Shown here in pieces: positions 8,877 through 16,895 of a DNA stretch of 64,000 nucleotides. Position 1 is the stretch's first letter. The number at the start of each line of letters is the position of its first letter. The stretch is from positions 496,001 to 560,000 of the forward strand of contig NZ_JAKMCS010000001.1 in the NCBI RefSeq assembly GCF_022662195.1, given 5' to 3'. Under the pieces are notes generated by a model that had not been told where the DNA came from, did not search any database, and was given only the letters and a program-made list of their open reading frames with translations. The position numbers and the translations under genes were made by a program. This DNA is from Aestuariivivens insulae (GTDB taxonomy: Bacteria > Bacteroidota > Bacteroidia > Flavobacteriales > Flavobacteriaceae).

Positions 8877-8895
8877 TACTTTGAATTACAAAGTA
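8877..8895. promoter_or_regulatory. Palindromic operator candidate, regulator-operon copy
   Basis: TACTTTG-N5-CAAAGTA again, 7-bp perfect arms, 7 bp upstream of the ATG at 8869. It matches the creD copy (7903-7921) in arms, spacing and the preceding TTAAAG bases. Its closeness to the start codon suits autorepression of the membrane-protein/regulator operon. Confidence 0.7.
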
Positions 8896-8932
8896 AATAA
8901 ATATTCTTTAATTTTCCATCATAAATTTTTGT

Positions 8933-8940
8933 TAAGTTTG
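8933..8940 (+). promoter_or_regulatory. Predicted -7 element of the DUF1801 gene
   Basis: TAAGTTTG fits the Bacteroidota -7 consensus TAnnTTTG and lies 23 bp before the ATG at 8964. No clear TTG was found at the usual upstream spacing, so the call rests on one element. Confidence 0.45.
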
Positions 8941-8963
8941 AAGAATCAAGAAGGCTTGTTTTA

Positions 8964-9341
8964 ATGAAACCCGTGGACAACTATTTTTTCAATCAAAAAG
9001 AACCGTACCAATCCATAATGCTATATGTGCGTAGTGTTATTTTAAATACCTTGCCAGATGTGGTAGAGCGTTATAGCTATAAAATTCCGTTTTATAATAT
9101 AGGCAAAAAGCCCATGTTGTATTTAAATATTTTAAAGGGACGGGATTATGTAGATGTGGCTTTTGTACAAGGCATTTTATTGGAAAAGGACTTTCCTATA
9201 TTGAAGGATGATAACAAGCGTAAGCAAGTGCGCTCCATTCAATTAAGGTCCATAGAGGATTTGGACCATGAACTTTTTCAGGAACTTTTAATCGCCGCAA
9301 CAGAACGAATACGAAACAGTAAGAAGGCTTGGTTTATTTAG
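8964..9341 (+). CDS. DUF1801 (YdhG-like) domain protein
   Basis: 125 residues of the DUF1801 family: an N-terminal helix with QSIMLYVRSVILNTLPD, then ERYSYKIPFYN and MLYLNILKGRDYVDVAFVQG. It is a small soluble alpha/beta protein; family members resemble the iron chaperone frataxin in fold, but a function has not been settled. It stands alone, divergent from the regulator operon and convergent with the PepSY gene, whose stop it overlaps by 8 bp. Confidence 0.85.
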   Translation: MKPVDNYFFNQKEPYQSIMLYVRSVILNTLPDVVERYSYKIPFYNIGKKPMLYLNILKGRDYVDVAFVQGILLEKDFPILKDDNKRKQVRSIQLRSIEDLDHELFQELLIAATERIRNSKKAWFI

Positions 9342-10878
9342 AACTCTTTTTTAGCCTTAAAAAGATCCATAACGTTATAAAAGATAGTATAAGCCAAAAC
9401 GTGTCAATAAACCATATTTGATATTGTTGATTGGCAAATGAGCTCCAAATCCAATTTTTGGTCGTTAAGCCATTTGCGACAGGAACCATAAGGCCAAGAA
9501 CACTTCCAGATAGTAGGGTGTATTTATTTATAAAAGCGATGTCTTTTTTTCTTATAAAATATATAACCAACATTAACCAACCAATAAAGTAAAAATTATA
9601 AATGAAAGATGGGGTTTGCGGTTGAAACACCTTAACCATTATAAATGAAGCCGCTGTAATGGGGTACATGCTTAAACATACGGCTAAATATACCCTAACG
9701 ACCCTAAGGTTAAATAGTCTTTTTTTTAAGGAGACGTTATTTTTATTACGGGCTACAAACCAAATCATGACTCCCGAAATGATGACGAAACAAGAAATGA
9801 TCCCTAAAATAAAGCTAAGGATCTTAAGTGCATAGCTACCATAGTCGGCGAAGTGAATTCTATACAGGATGTTTTTAACACTATCTACATATGAAGTTTT
9901 TAAAGTGGGGTCTTTTTTAAAAACCAGATCGTTGTTGTTTACCTTATAAATGGCTTCGCCTAGACCATTAAACTTCGAGCCATAATCTAAATGGCCACTT
10001 ATTGACACATGCATGTTGGTGTCGTTATAATTGGAAATATGAATTTCGGAAGTATTAAACCCACTCCACATTTGTTTTGTTCTTTCTACATAGGCGTTTA
10101 AGTTGAAGTTACCACCCAATGTTTCTCCATTTAGCTCAAAATGGGGGTGAGAATATCCCAGGTCTTCATAAAATTTGGCTTGGTCGCCATCGTACAGGAC
10201 CATAACATTTGGTGCTATCAATAATAATTTTATCATGAAGAAAGCACCAGTAACGGCATATACAAACTGAAAAGGTAACCCTATGGTGCCCAAAGCTGTA
10301 TGGGCATCGGTCCAGAGTGTTTTTAATTTTTTAAATGGACGAAATAAGAAAAAATTAGATACTATTTTTTTCCAGTGAATTATTAAGCCCGTAAGGATGG
10401 CAAACAAAAAAAAGAAAGCCACAAACCCAGATAAGTAATATCCAAATGGGTAAGGTATTTGTGCCAGGAAATGCAAGCGGTAAAGAAACTCACCTAAAGT
10501 ATATGAGTTTTGGTAAGTGTTTTGGGTATATGCTTTAGTGTCTAAATAAAAAAAATCCGTTCTTTTTGCTTCTTCTGAAGCCAATGAATCTTTTGAAGCA
10601 GATATAGAGACCCCAACACGTTGCTCTATATAATACTTTTTAAATTCAATATCGCGCCCGTTTAAATTATAACGCCCATTTAAAGTATCTAATGCAGTAT
10701 TAAGATCCAGTTGAATATCATCGGTAATGGTAACAGATTGGTTGCGTTCCCAATTAACGATTTCATCCCTAAAAAAAGAAAAGGAACCTGCAAAGAAGAT
10801 AATGTATAGTACAACACTTATAACAATACCGCTTATGGTATGGGTATGGAAAAGGATGTTGTAAGTTCTGTTTTTCAT
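9334..10878 (-). CDS. PepSY-associated transmembrane protein (siderophore reductase-like)
   Basis: 514 residues of the PepSY_TM type. The first helix is at about 14-34 (GIVISVVLYIIFFAGSFSFF). A periplasmic domain follows to about 140, then helices near 145-168, 190-222 and 350-375, and a final group of helices from 395 to 510. Conserved histidines include HTHTISG at the start, HWKK after the second helix, DAHTALG at the third and HFADYGSY before the fourth. Relatives sit next to siderophore receptors and are proposed to reduce ferric siderophores in the inner membrane. Its position at the end of an operon with small membrane proteins and a DUF4198 protein, downstream of a TonB siderophore receptor, fits that role. 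Confidence 0.85.
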   Translation of the reverse strand: MKNRTYNILFHTHTISGIVISVVLYIIFFAGSFSFFRDEIVNWERNQSVTITDDIQLDLNTALDTLNGRYNLNGRDIEFKKYYIEQRVGVSISASKDSLASEEAKRTDFFYLDTKAYTQNTYQNSYTLGEFLYRLHFLAQIPYPFGYYLSGFVAFFFLFAILTGLIIHWKKIVSNFFLFRPFKKLKTLWTDAHTALGTIGLPFQFVYAVTGAFFMIKLLLIAPNVMVLYDGDQAKFYEDLGYSHPHFELNGETLGGNFNLNAYVERTKQMWSGFNTSEIHISNYNDTNMHVSISGHLDYGSKFNGLGEAIYKVNNNDLVFKKDPTLKTSYVDSVKNILYRIHFADYGSYALKILSFILGIISCFVIISGVMIWFVARNKNNVSLKKRLFNLRVVRVYLAVCLSMYPITAASFIMVKVFQPQTPSFIYNFYFIGWLMLVIYFIRKKDIAFINKYTLLSGSVLGLMVPVANGLTTKNWIWSSFANQQYQIWFIDTFWLILSFITLWIFLRLKKSSK

Positions 10879-10882
10879 ATTT

Positions 10883-11182
10883 TTAGGATGTAATGGGGTT
10901 ATATGTTTTGCTCAAGTAAATAACTATTGAAAAAAGAAGACTAAGCAAAAGGTAAATGCCCCAAATTTTCCAACCGTTTCTTGCCAAAAAAGCTATAATC
11001 ATTAATACGGCCCAAAGTATAAAAGCAGAAAATGTAGCAGTAATGATTAGGGTTACATGGTTTATCCAAAAGGACATAGCCAGATGAAGGGTTATGGTTA
11101 CTAAATAACCACCTAAAAAGCCAGCCGAAAATTTGGCAAATCGTTGCCAGTTTGATGATAAGTATTTGGGGTTTGCAGGCAT
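10883..11182 (-). CDS. Small inner-membrane protein of the iron locus (DUF3649-like)
   Basis: 99 residues with three membrane helices (about 15-37, 39-65 and 72-90) and a GGYLVTITLHLAMSFW segment. It resembles the small proteins, often labelled DUF3649 or 'iron transporter', found beside PepSY siderophore reductases. Family assignment is by pattern and context only. It is spaced 4 bp from the PepSY gene and 1 bp from the upstream gene, so it is clearly in the same operon. Confidence 0.65.
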   Translation of the reverse strand: MPANPKYLSSNWQRFAKFSAGFLGGYLVTITLHLAMSFWINHVTLIITATFSAFILWAVLMIIAFLARNGWKIWGIYLLLSLLFSIVIYLSKTYNPITS

Positions 11183-11183
11183 T

Positions 11184-11522
11184 TTACGAATTCAAAATGA
11201 AACATTCAAGATAAAGTGATAAGGTGTATAAAACCATAATAGGTTTTGGTGTTAAAAAATTTATTGGGTTAAGTAAAACTATTAGGCTACCAAAGGTCAT
11301 CAAAGCAATAAAGGAGTATATAATGCCAGAACCCATACCAAATAAAAAACAGTTTAAGGTAAAGGACAGTAAAAGTGTCATTAAACCAACAGAAGTCCCT
11401 TTTATGGGGTGTTTGTTAACCCAGTTTTCAAATCCGAAATGTGTTTTTAACAGTACTTTTTTGGAGGTGTTATAGATCATGTAAAACCCCATGAAAAGTG
11501 TTAATAGTGTTGTAGAAACCAT
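11184..11522 (-). CDS. Small inner-membrane protein of the iron locus (DUF3325-like)
   Basis: I choose the ATG at 11522 (MVSTTLLTLFMGFYM), which gives 112 residues and starts 5 bp after the upstream stop. A start at 11558 would overlap the DUF4198 gene. There are three or four membrane helices. The LLTLFMGFYMIYNTSKK start, with basic residues after the first helix, recalls the DUF3325-type proteins found with PepSY and DUF3649 genes in siderophore loci. Function is unknown. Confidence 0.6.
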   Translation of the reverse strand: MVSTTLLTLFMGFYMIYNTSKKVLLKTHFGFENWVNKHPIKGTSVGLMTLLLSFTLNCFLFGMGSGIIYSFIALMTFGSLIVLLNPINFLTPKPIMVLYTLSLYLECFILNS

Positions 11523-11527
11523 TGTGT

Positions 11528-12244
11528 TTATAAAATGGAATAGGTTGCACAATGCCAAATGAATTCATAATCTACTCCTTTGTAAGTTCCAGGAACCTCC
11601 TCTTTGGTTGTAGTTTCAATTATATATTTAGTTTTCCAAGGCAGTTTAAAAGTGACATGCCCATGTTCATCTGTTTTTAATGTTTTGGACCATAAGTCGG
11701 CAACAAAAATTTTTAATTCATTATTTGTAAGTGGTTTATTTTTAAATAGGACCTGTAGTTTTACTTCATCCTTGTTTTTAGAAACATCTTTTATGGTTAT
11801 CCCATTTTTGTTAAAGTCCGTGGTTTCATTAGGATGTTCACCAACCTGAATTTTAGCTACTGAATGATAGTGGGTTTTGAAAATTCCGAAATCATACTGG
11901 GTATAATCTATCACATTAATATTATCGTTATTTAGTGCAATCGTGTATGTGCCATTTGTAGTAGGCGTAAATTTTGCCAAATAATAGTCGTTATAGGCTG
12001 TTGTTTGTAATTTTAAAGTGTTTCCTTGGGCGTCTATGACCCAAAGTGTAAAGTCCTTTACGTTTGGAAAAGTTTCGCCGTTTACTTTTTCAGTAATGCC
12101 ATAGGTGTATTCGCCAAAGAATACTTTTATGTCTTGTTCCTGGCCAACTGTTCCGTGAGGGTTGGTTTCGATCCACAAATAATGGGCAAAAGATTTTGTA
12201 ATGGTTAAGGTAATGATCGCAAGAGTTAATAATGTTTTTTTCAT
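11528..12244 (-). CDS. DUF4198 periplasmic protein
   Basis: The start is taken at 12244 (MKKTLLTLAIITLTITKSFA, a clear signal peptide with cleavage before HYLW), giving 238 residues. The mature protein begins HYLWIETNP, the hallmark of DUF4198 proteins, which are beta-rich and metal-uptake associated (NikM-like). C-terminal parts include an Ig-like region with DEHGHVTFKLPWKTKYII. Many relatives lie next to TonB-dependent receptors. It heads the operon that ends with PepSY. The upstream receptor gene is separated from it by a terminator hairpin. Confidence 0.8.
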   Translation of the reverse strand: MKKTLLTLAIITLTITKSFAHYLWIETNPHGTVGQEQDIKVFFGEYTYGITEKVNGETFPNVKDFTLWVIDAQGNTLKLQTTAYNDYYLAKFTPTTNGTYTIALNNDNINVIDYTQYDFGIFKTHYHSVAKIQVGEHPNETTDFNKNGITIKDVSKNKDEVKLQVLFKNKPLTNNELKIFVADLWSKTLKTDEHGHVTFKLPWKTKYIIETTTKEEVPGTYKGVDYEFIWHCATYSIL

Positions 12245-12272
12245 GATATGATTTTTTTTTTTAAAGCTGAAA

Positions 12273-12300
12273 GCAGTTCCCAATATGCTTTGGGAACTGC
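12273..12300 (-). terminator. Terminator of the siderophore receptor gene
   Basis: A perfect 11-bp inverted repeat (12273-12283 with 12290-12300, 6-base loop) lies 42 bp downstream of the receptor stop. Reading on the minus strand it is followed shortly by a run of T, as expected for intrinsic termination. It lies between the receptor and the DUF4198 operon and may give partial read-through control. Confidence 0.7.
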
Positions 12301-12342
12301 AAAATCAAACAAATTAAACTTAAATGGAATAGTACTTGATTT

Positions 12343-14679
12343 TTAAAAGTTATAGGTAAGGGTCAACCGTCCATTAATACCTGGTTCAGATTGCCAGTAT
12401 AGGTAATTGCTATAATTAGACCCAGAGTATAGGTACGCGTCCAAAATGTTATTAACATTAAGACGTACACTTATTTTGTCATTTTTCCAAGACAGTCCAC
12501 CGTCTAACCTAAAATAGTTAGGTAATAAGCTTTCACTATCGGCTCCCCATGCCCATGTAGAACGGTCTACTTGATATTGGTACCCCAATGATGCTCCAAA
12601 GCCTTTAAACATAGAGGTGTTGTGGAAGTTATAGTTTAACCATCCGTTAGTAATGTGTTTAGCGTGTCCGGCAATACGCTGTCCAATATTATCTGGATTG
12701 GTGTCTTTTGTTATCTCAACGTTGGTATTGGCATAATTGAGAACGATGTTTAACTCTGGAGTAATGTTACCCTGCATATCGAACTCAATACCTTTGGATT
12801 GAATTTCGCCTAGCTGAATGGAGAAATTTATATTTTCGGGGTCTGTTACCAATATATTTTCTTTTGTAATCTGGTACATTCCCAAAGAAGCTCTTAATTT
12901 ATTGTTGAAGAATGATTTTTTTATCCCACCTTCAATGTCTTTGGCCTCAACAGGATCGAAATAATCACCAGATTGGCTTACACCTGTTTGGCCCAAAAAC
13001 GATTGGTCGTAAAGCGCATATACTGTCAACGAAGGCAAGATATCTGCACTTAGACCAAACCTAGGCGTGAATTTTTTATCACTTTCGGTCTTGCCAAGGG
13101 TAACAAGTTCGGTGTGTCTGGCAGCCAATGTCAATCTTATTTTGTTATCCAAAAAGCCTATTTCATCTTGTGCATAAAAAGCCCTTACCGTGAACCCTGT
13201 ATTATAAACATTGGCTCTGTGCAGTAGGTTTAGCGATCGGTTAAACACAGGTGTTTCGGTATTGCCATAGGCTGGATTGTAAATATTAAAAGGTTGGTCT
13301 GTATCGATAACAAATGTTTGGCTCCAATCTGCCCAATATGCTTTTTCGCTAAAATCGAAACCAGCCAAAATAGAGTGCTTTAAACCAACCGTTTCAAAGT
13401 TTCCGTTAAGGTAGGTCTGAACATATTTTCCAATAGAAAGGGCATCCCAAATACTTGCATAACGTGTAGCGTCCCCATTGTTACCAAAACTCCAAAGCCA
13501 TGTAGAATTCCCTTCTTGATCGTATCTTAAATAGGCTAACTGGGACTCTAAACTCCAATTCTTATTAAACCTATGGTTTATATTGGCAAATAAGGTTATT
13601 TCTTGAATATCTGTCACAGGGTAATTATCGTCCGTAAATTTAAAGTCTCTATCCAGACTTCCATAGCCATCGTTAACAGGAGCAAAAACATAGGCTGAAC
13701 CTATAAAGCTTTCGGCTTGTTGTAAATTCAACTCGGTAGTTATTGAGGTTTTATCGGATATGTTATAGGTGAGGGCTGGGGCAAATCCAAAACGTTCCGT
13801 ATCTTCATTACCTCTATGGGTGTCTGCGGTTTGATACATGCCATTTAAGCGGTAAAGTAACTTCCCGTCTTTAGCTAATTTTCCACCAAGGTCAATAGTA
13901 GCCCTGTAGAAGTCAAAACTTCCACCCGTTAATGATATCTGGGCTATAGCTTCATCTGTTGGTTTTTTGGTGACTACATTATAAAAACCTCCGGGTTCAC
14001 CAGCAGACATCATAAAACCAGCTGGGCCCTTAACAAATTCAATGCGTTCTACGGTATTCATATCTTCAGATAGTGGTCCCCAGCTGTCTTGAACGTTAAC
14101 GCCATTTCTAAATGCAGGTAACCTAAACCCCCTCATGTTTACACGGGCAAAGTGCCCCCAATGTTCTAGCATTGAAACCCCGCTTACATTTTTTATAAGA
14201 CCATCCATAATACTCGTTACCTGTTGATCAATGAGTAAGTCTTTATTAATAACCTGAATGTTTTGGGGGAGTTTAACGATTTCTCCTTTAAGACGAAGAG
14301 AAGGTGAGGTTTGGCGTTCTACATTTTTATTAGCGTGCCCGTTAACTAAAACTTCGGTTAATTGTTCTTCATCATCAATTAAAACAATAGTAGGTAGGCT
14401 TGTTGTTTCATTGTTTTTTACGGTAAGTATTATTTTTTGGGGTTTGTAACCCACATACGATACATTAAGTTGGTATTCACCAGCTATTATATCGTTTAAT
14501 ATAAAATTTCCATGACTGTTTGTGAATGTTCCATACTGCGTATTTAATAAAGATACATTTACATATTCTAGGGCCTTTTGTTGGTTTGAAACAACCTTAC
14601 CTTTTAGACTTCCATACTGCCCGTAAGTAATCAATGCTGAAAAAAGAAAAGATGTTAGTAGGATTAATTTTTTTATCAT
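12343..14679 (-). CDS. TonB-dependent siderophore receptor
   Basis: The start is taken at 14679 (MIKKLILLTSFLFSALITYG signal peptide); the frame runs further up but that part is not protein-like. 778 residues. A carboxypeptidase-regulatory-like domain (about 22-105, GSLKGKVVSNQQKALEYVNV) is followed by a TonB plug with LRLKGEIVKLPQNIQVINKD and GVSMLEHWGHFARVNMRGF. A 22-strand barrel ends in LTLTYNF with a terminal Phe. The plug and the 'GFYNVVTKKP' segment are typical of TonB-dependent siderophore receptors of the FhuA/FoxA type. It imports a ferric siderophore across the outer membrane. The divergent AraC-type gene is the likely regulator. Confidence 0.92.
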   Translation of the reverse strand: MIKKLILLTSFLFSALITYGQYGSLKGKVVSNQQKALEYVNVSLLNTQYGTFTNSHGNFILNDIIAGEYQLNVSYVGYKPQKIILTVKNNETTSLPTIVLIDDEEQLTEVLVNGHANKNVERQTSPSLRLKGEIVKLPQNIQVINKDLLIDQQVTSIMDGLIKNVSGVSMLEHWGHFARVNMRGFRLPAFRNGVNVQDSWGPLSEDMNTVERIEFVKGPAGFMMSAGEPGGFYNVVTKKPTDEAIAQISLTGGSFDFYRATIDLGGKLAKDGKLLYRLNGMYQTADTHRGNEDTERFGFAPALTYNISDKTSITTELNLQQAESFIGSAYVFAPVNDGYGSLDRDFKFTDDNYPVTDIQEITLFANINHRFNKNWSLESQLAYLRYDQEGNSTWLWSFGNNGDATRYASIWDALSIGKYVQTYLNGNFETVGLKHSILAGFDFSEKAYWADWSQTFVIDTDQPFNIYNPAYGNTETPVFNRSLNLLHRANVYNTGFTVRAFYAQDEIGFLDNKIRLTLAARHTELVTLGKTESDKKFTPRFGLSADILPSLTVYALYDQSFLGQTGVSQSGDYFDPVEAKDIEGGIKKSFFNNKLRASLGMYQITKENILVTDPENINFSIQLGEIQSKGIEFDMQGNITPELNIVLNYANTNVEITKDTNPDNIGQRIAGHAKHITNGWLNYNFHNTSMFKGFGASLGYQYQVDRSTWAWGADSESLLPNYFRLDGGLSWKNDKISVRLNVNNILDAYLYSGSNYSNYLYWQSEPGINGRLTLTYNF

Positions 14680-14687
14680 AAGTTTGC

Positions 14688-14708
14688 TATTTATAATTAG
14701 TCTAAATA
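14688..14708. promoter_or_regulatory. Candidate Fur-like or regulator site
   Basis: An imperfect dyad TATTTA-N9-TAAATA lies in the 79-bp divergent spacer, 9 bp upstream of the receptor ATG. AT-rich dyads of this kind precede many flavobacterial iron-receptor genes. I could not compare it with a verified motif, so binding by Fur or by the AraC protein is inference. Confidence 0.35.
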
Positions 14709-14758
14709 AATATAAAGCGCAAAAATATGATGGTTTTCCAATTAATAAATGACGCGAT

Positions 14759-15742
14759 TTGAAGAAAAAAAGACGTGAAAAGCACAATTTTAAGGCGATA
14801 GATTTAACAGGACAGCATTTAAGGTTAAAAGATCATTTATGTAGGGAAGTTAGTCGCAATGAGCGTTGCGGACTGTTACAAGTAGCATATTCGGTTTTAC
14901 CTGAATATGGAAAAGGGCATGTTGTCGAACTGCATTTTGAAGGTGTTACCATTTCTATAAGTAATTTAGTTCTTCATGACAACTTTGTTTTTTTTAATGA
15001 AATTGATGTTAATGCATTGTATTTGTCGTTTTTAATTAAAGGGGAAATGTTGCTTAAAATAGGAGATGTGGCAGAAGAAAGGCCTTATGTAGAAAATGAA
15101 TCGTTTATGGCTTATATAGAACGGTTTAGGGGTGGGTTAAAAATGTATAACAATAAAGCTTATAAAGTAGTAAAAATAATTGTCCCTCAATTCTTTTTGA
15201 AAAAGTATGGTTTTATGGAGAAATCAGAATTTAAAAGCATTACGGACAAAAAGCTTATGCTGCCCACCACGCCAAGTCTCTATGCTGCTTTGGAAATATT
15301 GGAAAGTGAGCATGGTGATGGCTTAGTAAAAAGATTATTCTTAGAAGCAAAGGTGTTAGAGGTCATTGCATTACAAATGGGCAATTATAAGCTAATGCAT
15401 AAGGTTAACAATAAGGATAAAAAGCTTATGAATAAAATGTTTTTGTTAAAACAGTACTTAAAGGATAATTTAAGTGAAAACTATTCAATAAGGGAATTGT
15501 CTGAAGAAGTAGGAGTAAGTGAAAATATTTTGAAACTGGAATTCAAACGGGTTTTCAACTGTACAATCAATCAATACTTTTTAAACCAAAAAATGAAAAA
15601 GGCCAAGACCTTATTAAAAAATACTGAGATCCCTATTTACGAAATAGCCGAAGCGGTTGGCTATAAAAATGCCACTCATTTTAGTGCTGCCTTTAAACGT
15701 GTTTTTAATGAAACACCTAAAGCCTATAGGTCAAAACTATAA
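14759..15742 (+). CDS. AraC-family transcriptional regulator
   Basis: 327 residues. The only sensible start in frame is the TTG at 14759, because a stop codon lies just upstream at 14750 and the nearest ATG (14749) is in another frame. The N-terminal two thirds form a sensing domain without a recognised family. The C-terminal 100 residues hold two helix-turn-helix motifs of the AraC/XylS type: YSIRELSEEVGVSENILKLE, then IPIYEIAEAVGYKNATHFS and the closing FKRVFNETPKAYR. This matches PchR/AlcR-like siderophore regulators. It is divergent from the receptor, so it probably activates the iron genes when the siderophore is present. Confidence 0.88.
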   Translation: MKKKRREKHNFKAIDLTGQHLRLKDHLCREVSRNERCGLLQVAYSVLPEYGKGHVVELHFEGVTISISNLVLHDNFVFFNEIDVNALYLSFLIKGEMLLKIGDVAEERPYVENESFMAYIERFRGGLKMYNNKAYKVVKIIVPQFFLKKYGFMEKSEFKSITDKKLMLPTTPSLYAALEILESEHGDGLVKRLFLEAKVLEVIALQMGNYKLMHKVNNKDKKLMNKMFLLKQYLKDNLSENYSIRELSEEVGVSENILKLEFKRVFNCTINQYFLNQKMKKAKTLLKNTEIPIYEIAEAVGYKNATHFSAAFKRVFNETPKAYRSKL

Positions 15743-15754
15743 TGTAATAATAGA

Positions 15755-16573
15755 TTAAAGCGAGTTTATCGTTTTTCTAATAGCAACTAAATTTGTGAGT
15801 AGTTGTTCCAAATTGTCCAAGTGTAACATGTTAGCACCGTCACTTTTCGCATTGGCGGGATCGAAATGGGTTTCAATAAAGAGGCCGTCCACATGGTTCA
15901 CTACACCAGCTCGGGCAATGGTTTCAATCATATCCGGTCTACCTCCCGTTACACCAATGGTTTGGTTGGGTTGTTGTAAAGAGTGGGTGACATCTAAAAC
16001 GGTTGGAGCGTATTGGCGCATGGTAGGAATGCCACGAAAATCGACAATCATATCTTGGTAGCCAAACATAGTGCCTCGATCGGTTATCCATGCTTTCTCA
16101 TTACCAGCATCTTTTACTTTTTGTACGGCATGTTTCATGGCCTCTGGGCTCATAAACTGTCCTTTTTTTAGATTGACCACTTTTCCGGTTTTAGCGGCTG
16201 CAACCACCAAATCGGTTTGACGCACCAAAAAGGCAGGAATCTGTAACACATCAACATATTGTGCTGCAAAATCGGCATCAGAAACTTCGTGGATATCGGT
16301 TACCGTTGGAACATCAAAAGTCTCCGAAACCTTTTTTAGGATTTTCAAGGCCTTTTCATCGCCTATACCTGTAAAACTATCAATCCTGCTCCTGTTGGCC
16401 TTTTTAAAACTGCCTTTAAACACATAAGGGATCTCAAGTTTGTTGGTTATGGTTACCACCTTTTCGGCAATACGCAAGGCCATGTCCTCACCTTCGATAG
16501 CACAAGGGCCAGCCAATAAGAAAAAATTATTAGAATTGATGTGTTTTAGTTTAGGGATGTCTTGAAGCTTCAT
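15755..16573 (-). CDS. kdsA: 3-deoxy-8-phosphooctulonate synthase (Kdo8P synthase)
   Basis: The start is taken at 16573 (MKLQDIPKLKH), 272 residues, the usual KdsA length. The longer frame to 16612 would begin upstream of the predicted transcription start. Family motifs include FFLLAGPCAIEG (substrate loop), KGSFKKANRSR, DVLQIPAFLVRQTDL and VTGGRPDMIETIARAGV. It condenses phosphoenolpyruvate with arabinose 5-phosphate to make Kdo8P for the lipid A inner core, in the cytoplasm. No kdsB or kdsD gene is nearby. Confidence 0.95.
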   Translation of the reverse strand: MKLQDIPKLKHINSNNFFLLAGPCAIEGEDMALRIAEKVVTITNKLEIPYVFKGSFKKANRSRIDSFTGIGDEKALKILKKVSETFDVPTVTDIHEVSDADFAAQYVDVLQIPAFLVRQTDLVVAAAKTGKVVNLKKGQFMSPEAMKHAVQKVKDAGNEKAWITDRGTMFGYQDMIVDFRGIPTMRQYAPTVLDVTHSLQQPNQTIGVTGGRPDMIETIARAGVVNHVDGLFIETHFDPANAKSDGANMLHLDNLEQLLTNLVAIRKTINSL

Positions 16574-16601
16574 TGATGTAATGTGTTTCACAATTTTGCT
16601 G

Positions 16602-16609
16602 CAAAGATA
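16602..16609 (-). promoter_or_regulatory. kdsA -7 promoter element
   Basis: Read on the minus strand this is TATCTTTG, an exact TAnnTTTG element, about 30 bp upstream of the chosen kdsA ATG. Transcription starting just downstream would leave a short leader and exclude the longer frame start at 16612. Confidence 0.6.
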
Positions 16610-16863
16610 CATATTATAAGCTTCTTTTTTAAGCTGTTTTTTTATAACATAAATTATGGAATATCTATTAATAATTAGTTAGCCAATTGATGAAGGATAA
16701 TTGGGCATGACATTCCTGTACTAAGCTTATCGAGGCCATAGCGTTTATTCGAAGTGAAGAAGCCTTAAAAAACCAATAAATGTCAATAAGGTTCTGATTT
16801 GCAAAATATTAAAATTAATTATCGAATTGTGACAATAATTAACCAGCGTGTTAAAATATAGCG

Positions 16864-16871
16864 TACCTTTG
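16864..16871 (+). promoter_or_regulatory. typA -7 promoter element
   Basis: TACCTTTG, an exact TAnnTTTG element, lies 24 bp before the typA start. No convincing TTG is present at the standard distance upstream. The rest of the roughly 320-bp kdsA-typA spacer shows no gene. Confidence 0.6.
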
Positions 16872-16895
16872 CACGCTTAAAATAAGGCATGTAGT

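Noticed and set aside
8870-8980. N-terminal extension of the regulator's membrane-protein partner up to 8980
   Set aside because: It would run through the palindromic operator and into the divergent DUF1801 gene, and the extra residues are not membrane- or domain-like.
14749-14760. ATG at 14749 as the AraC-regulator start
   Set aside because: It is in a different frame from the regulator; the in-frame upstream codon at 14750 is a stop, so the TTG at 14759 is the only usable start.
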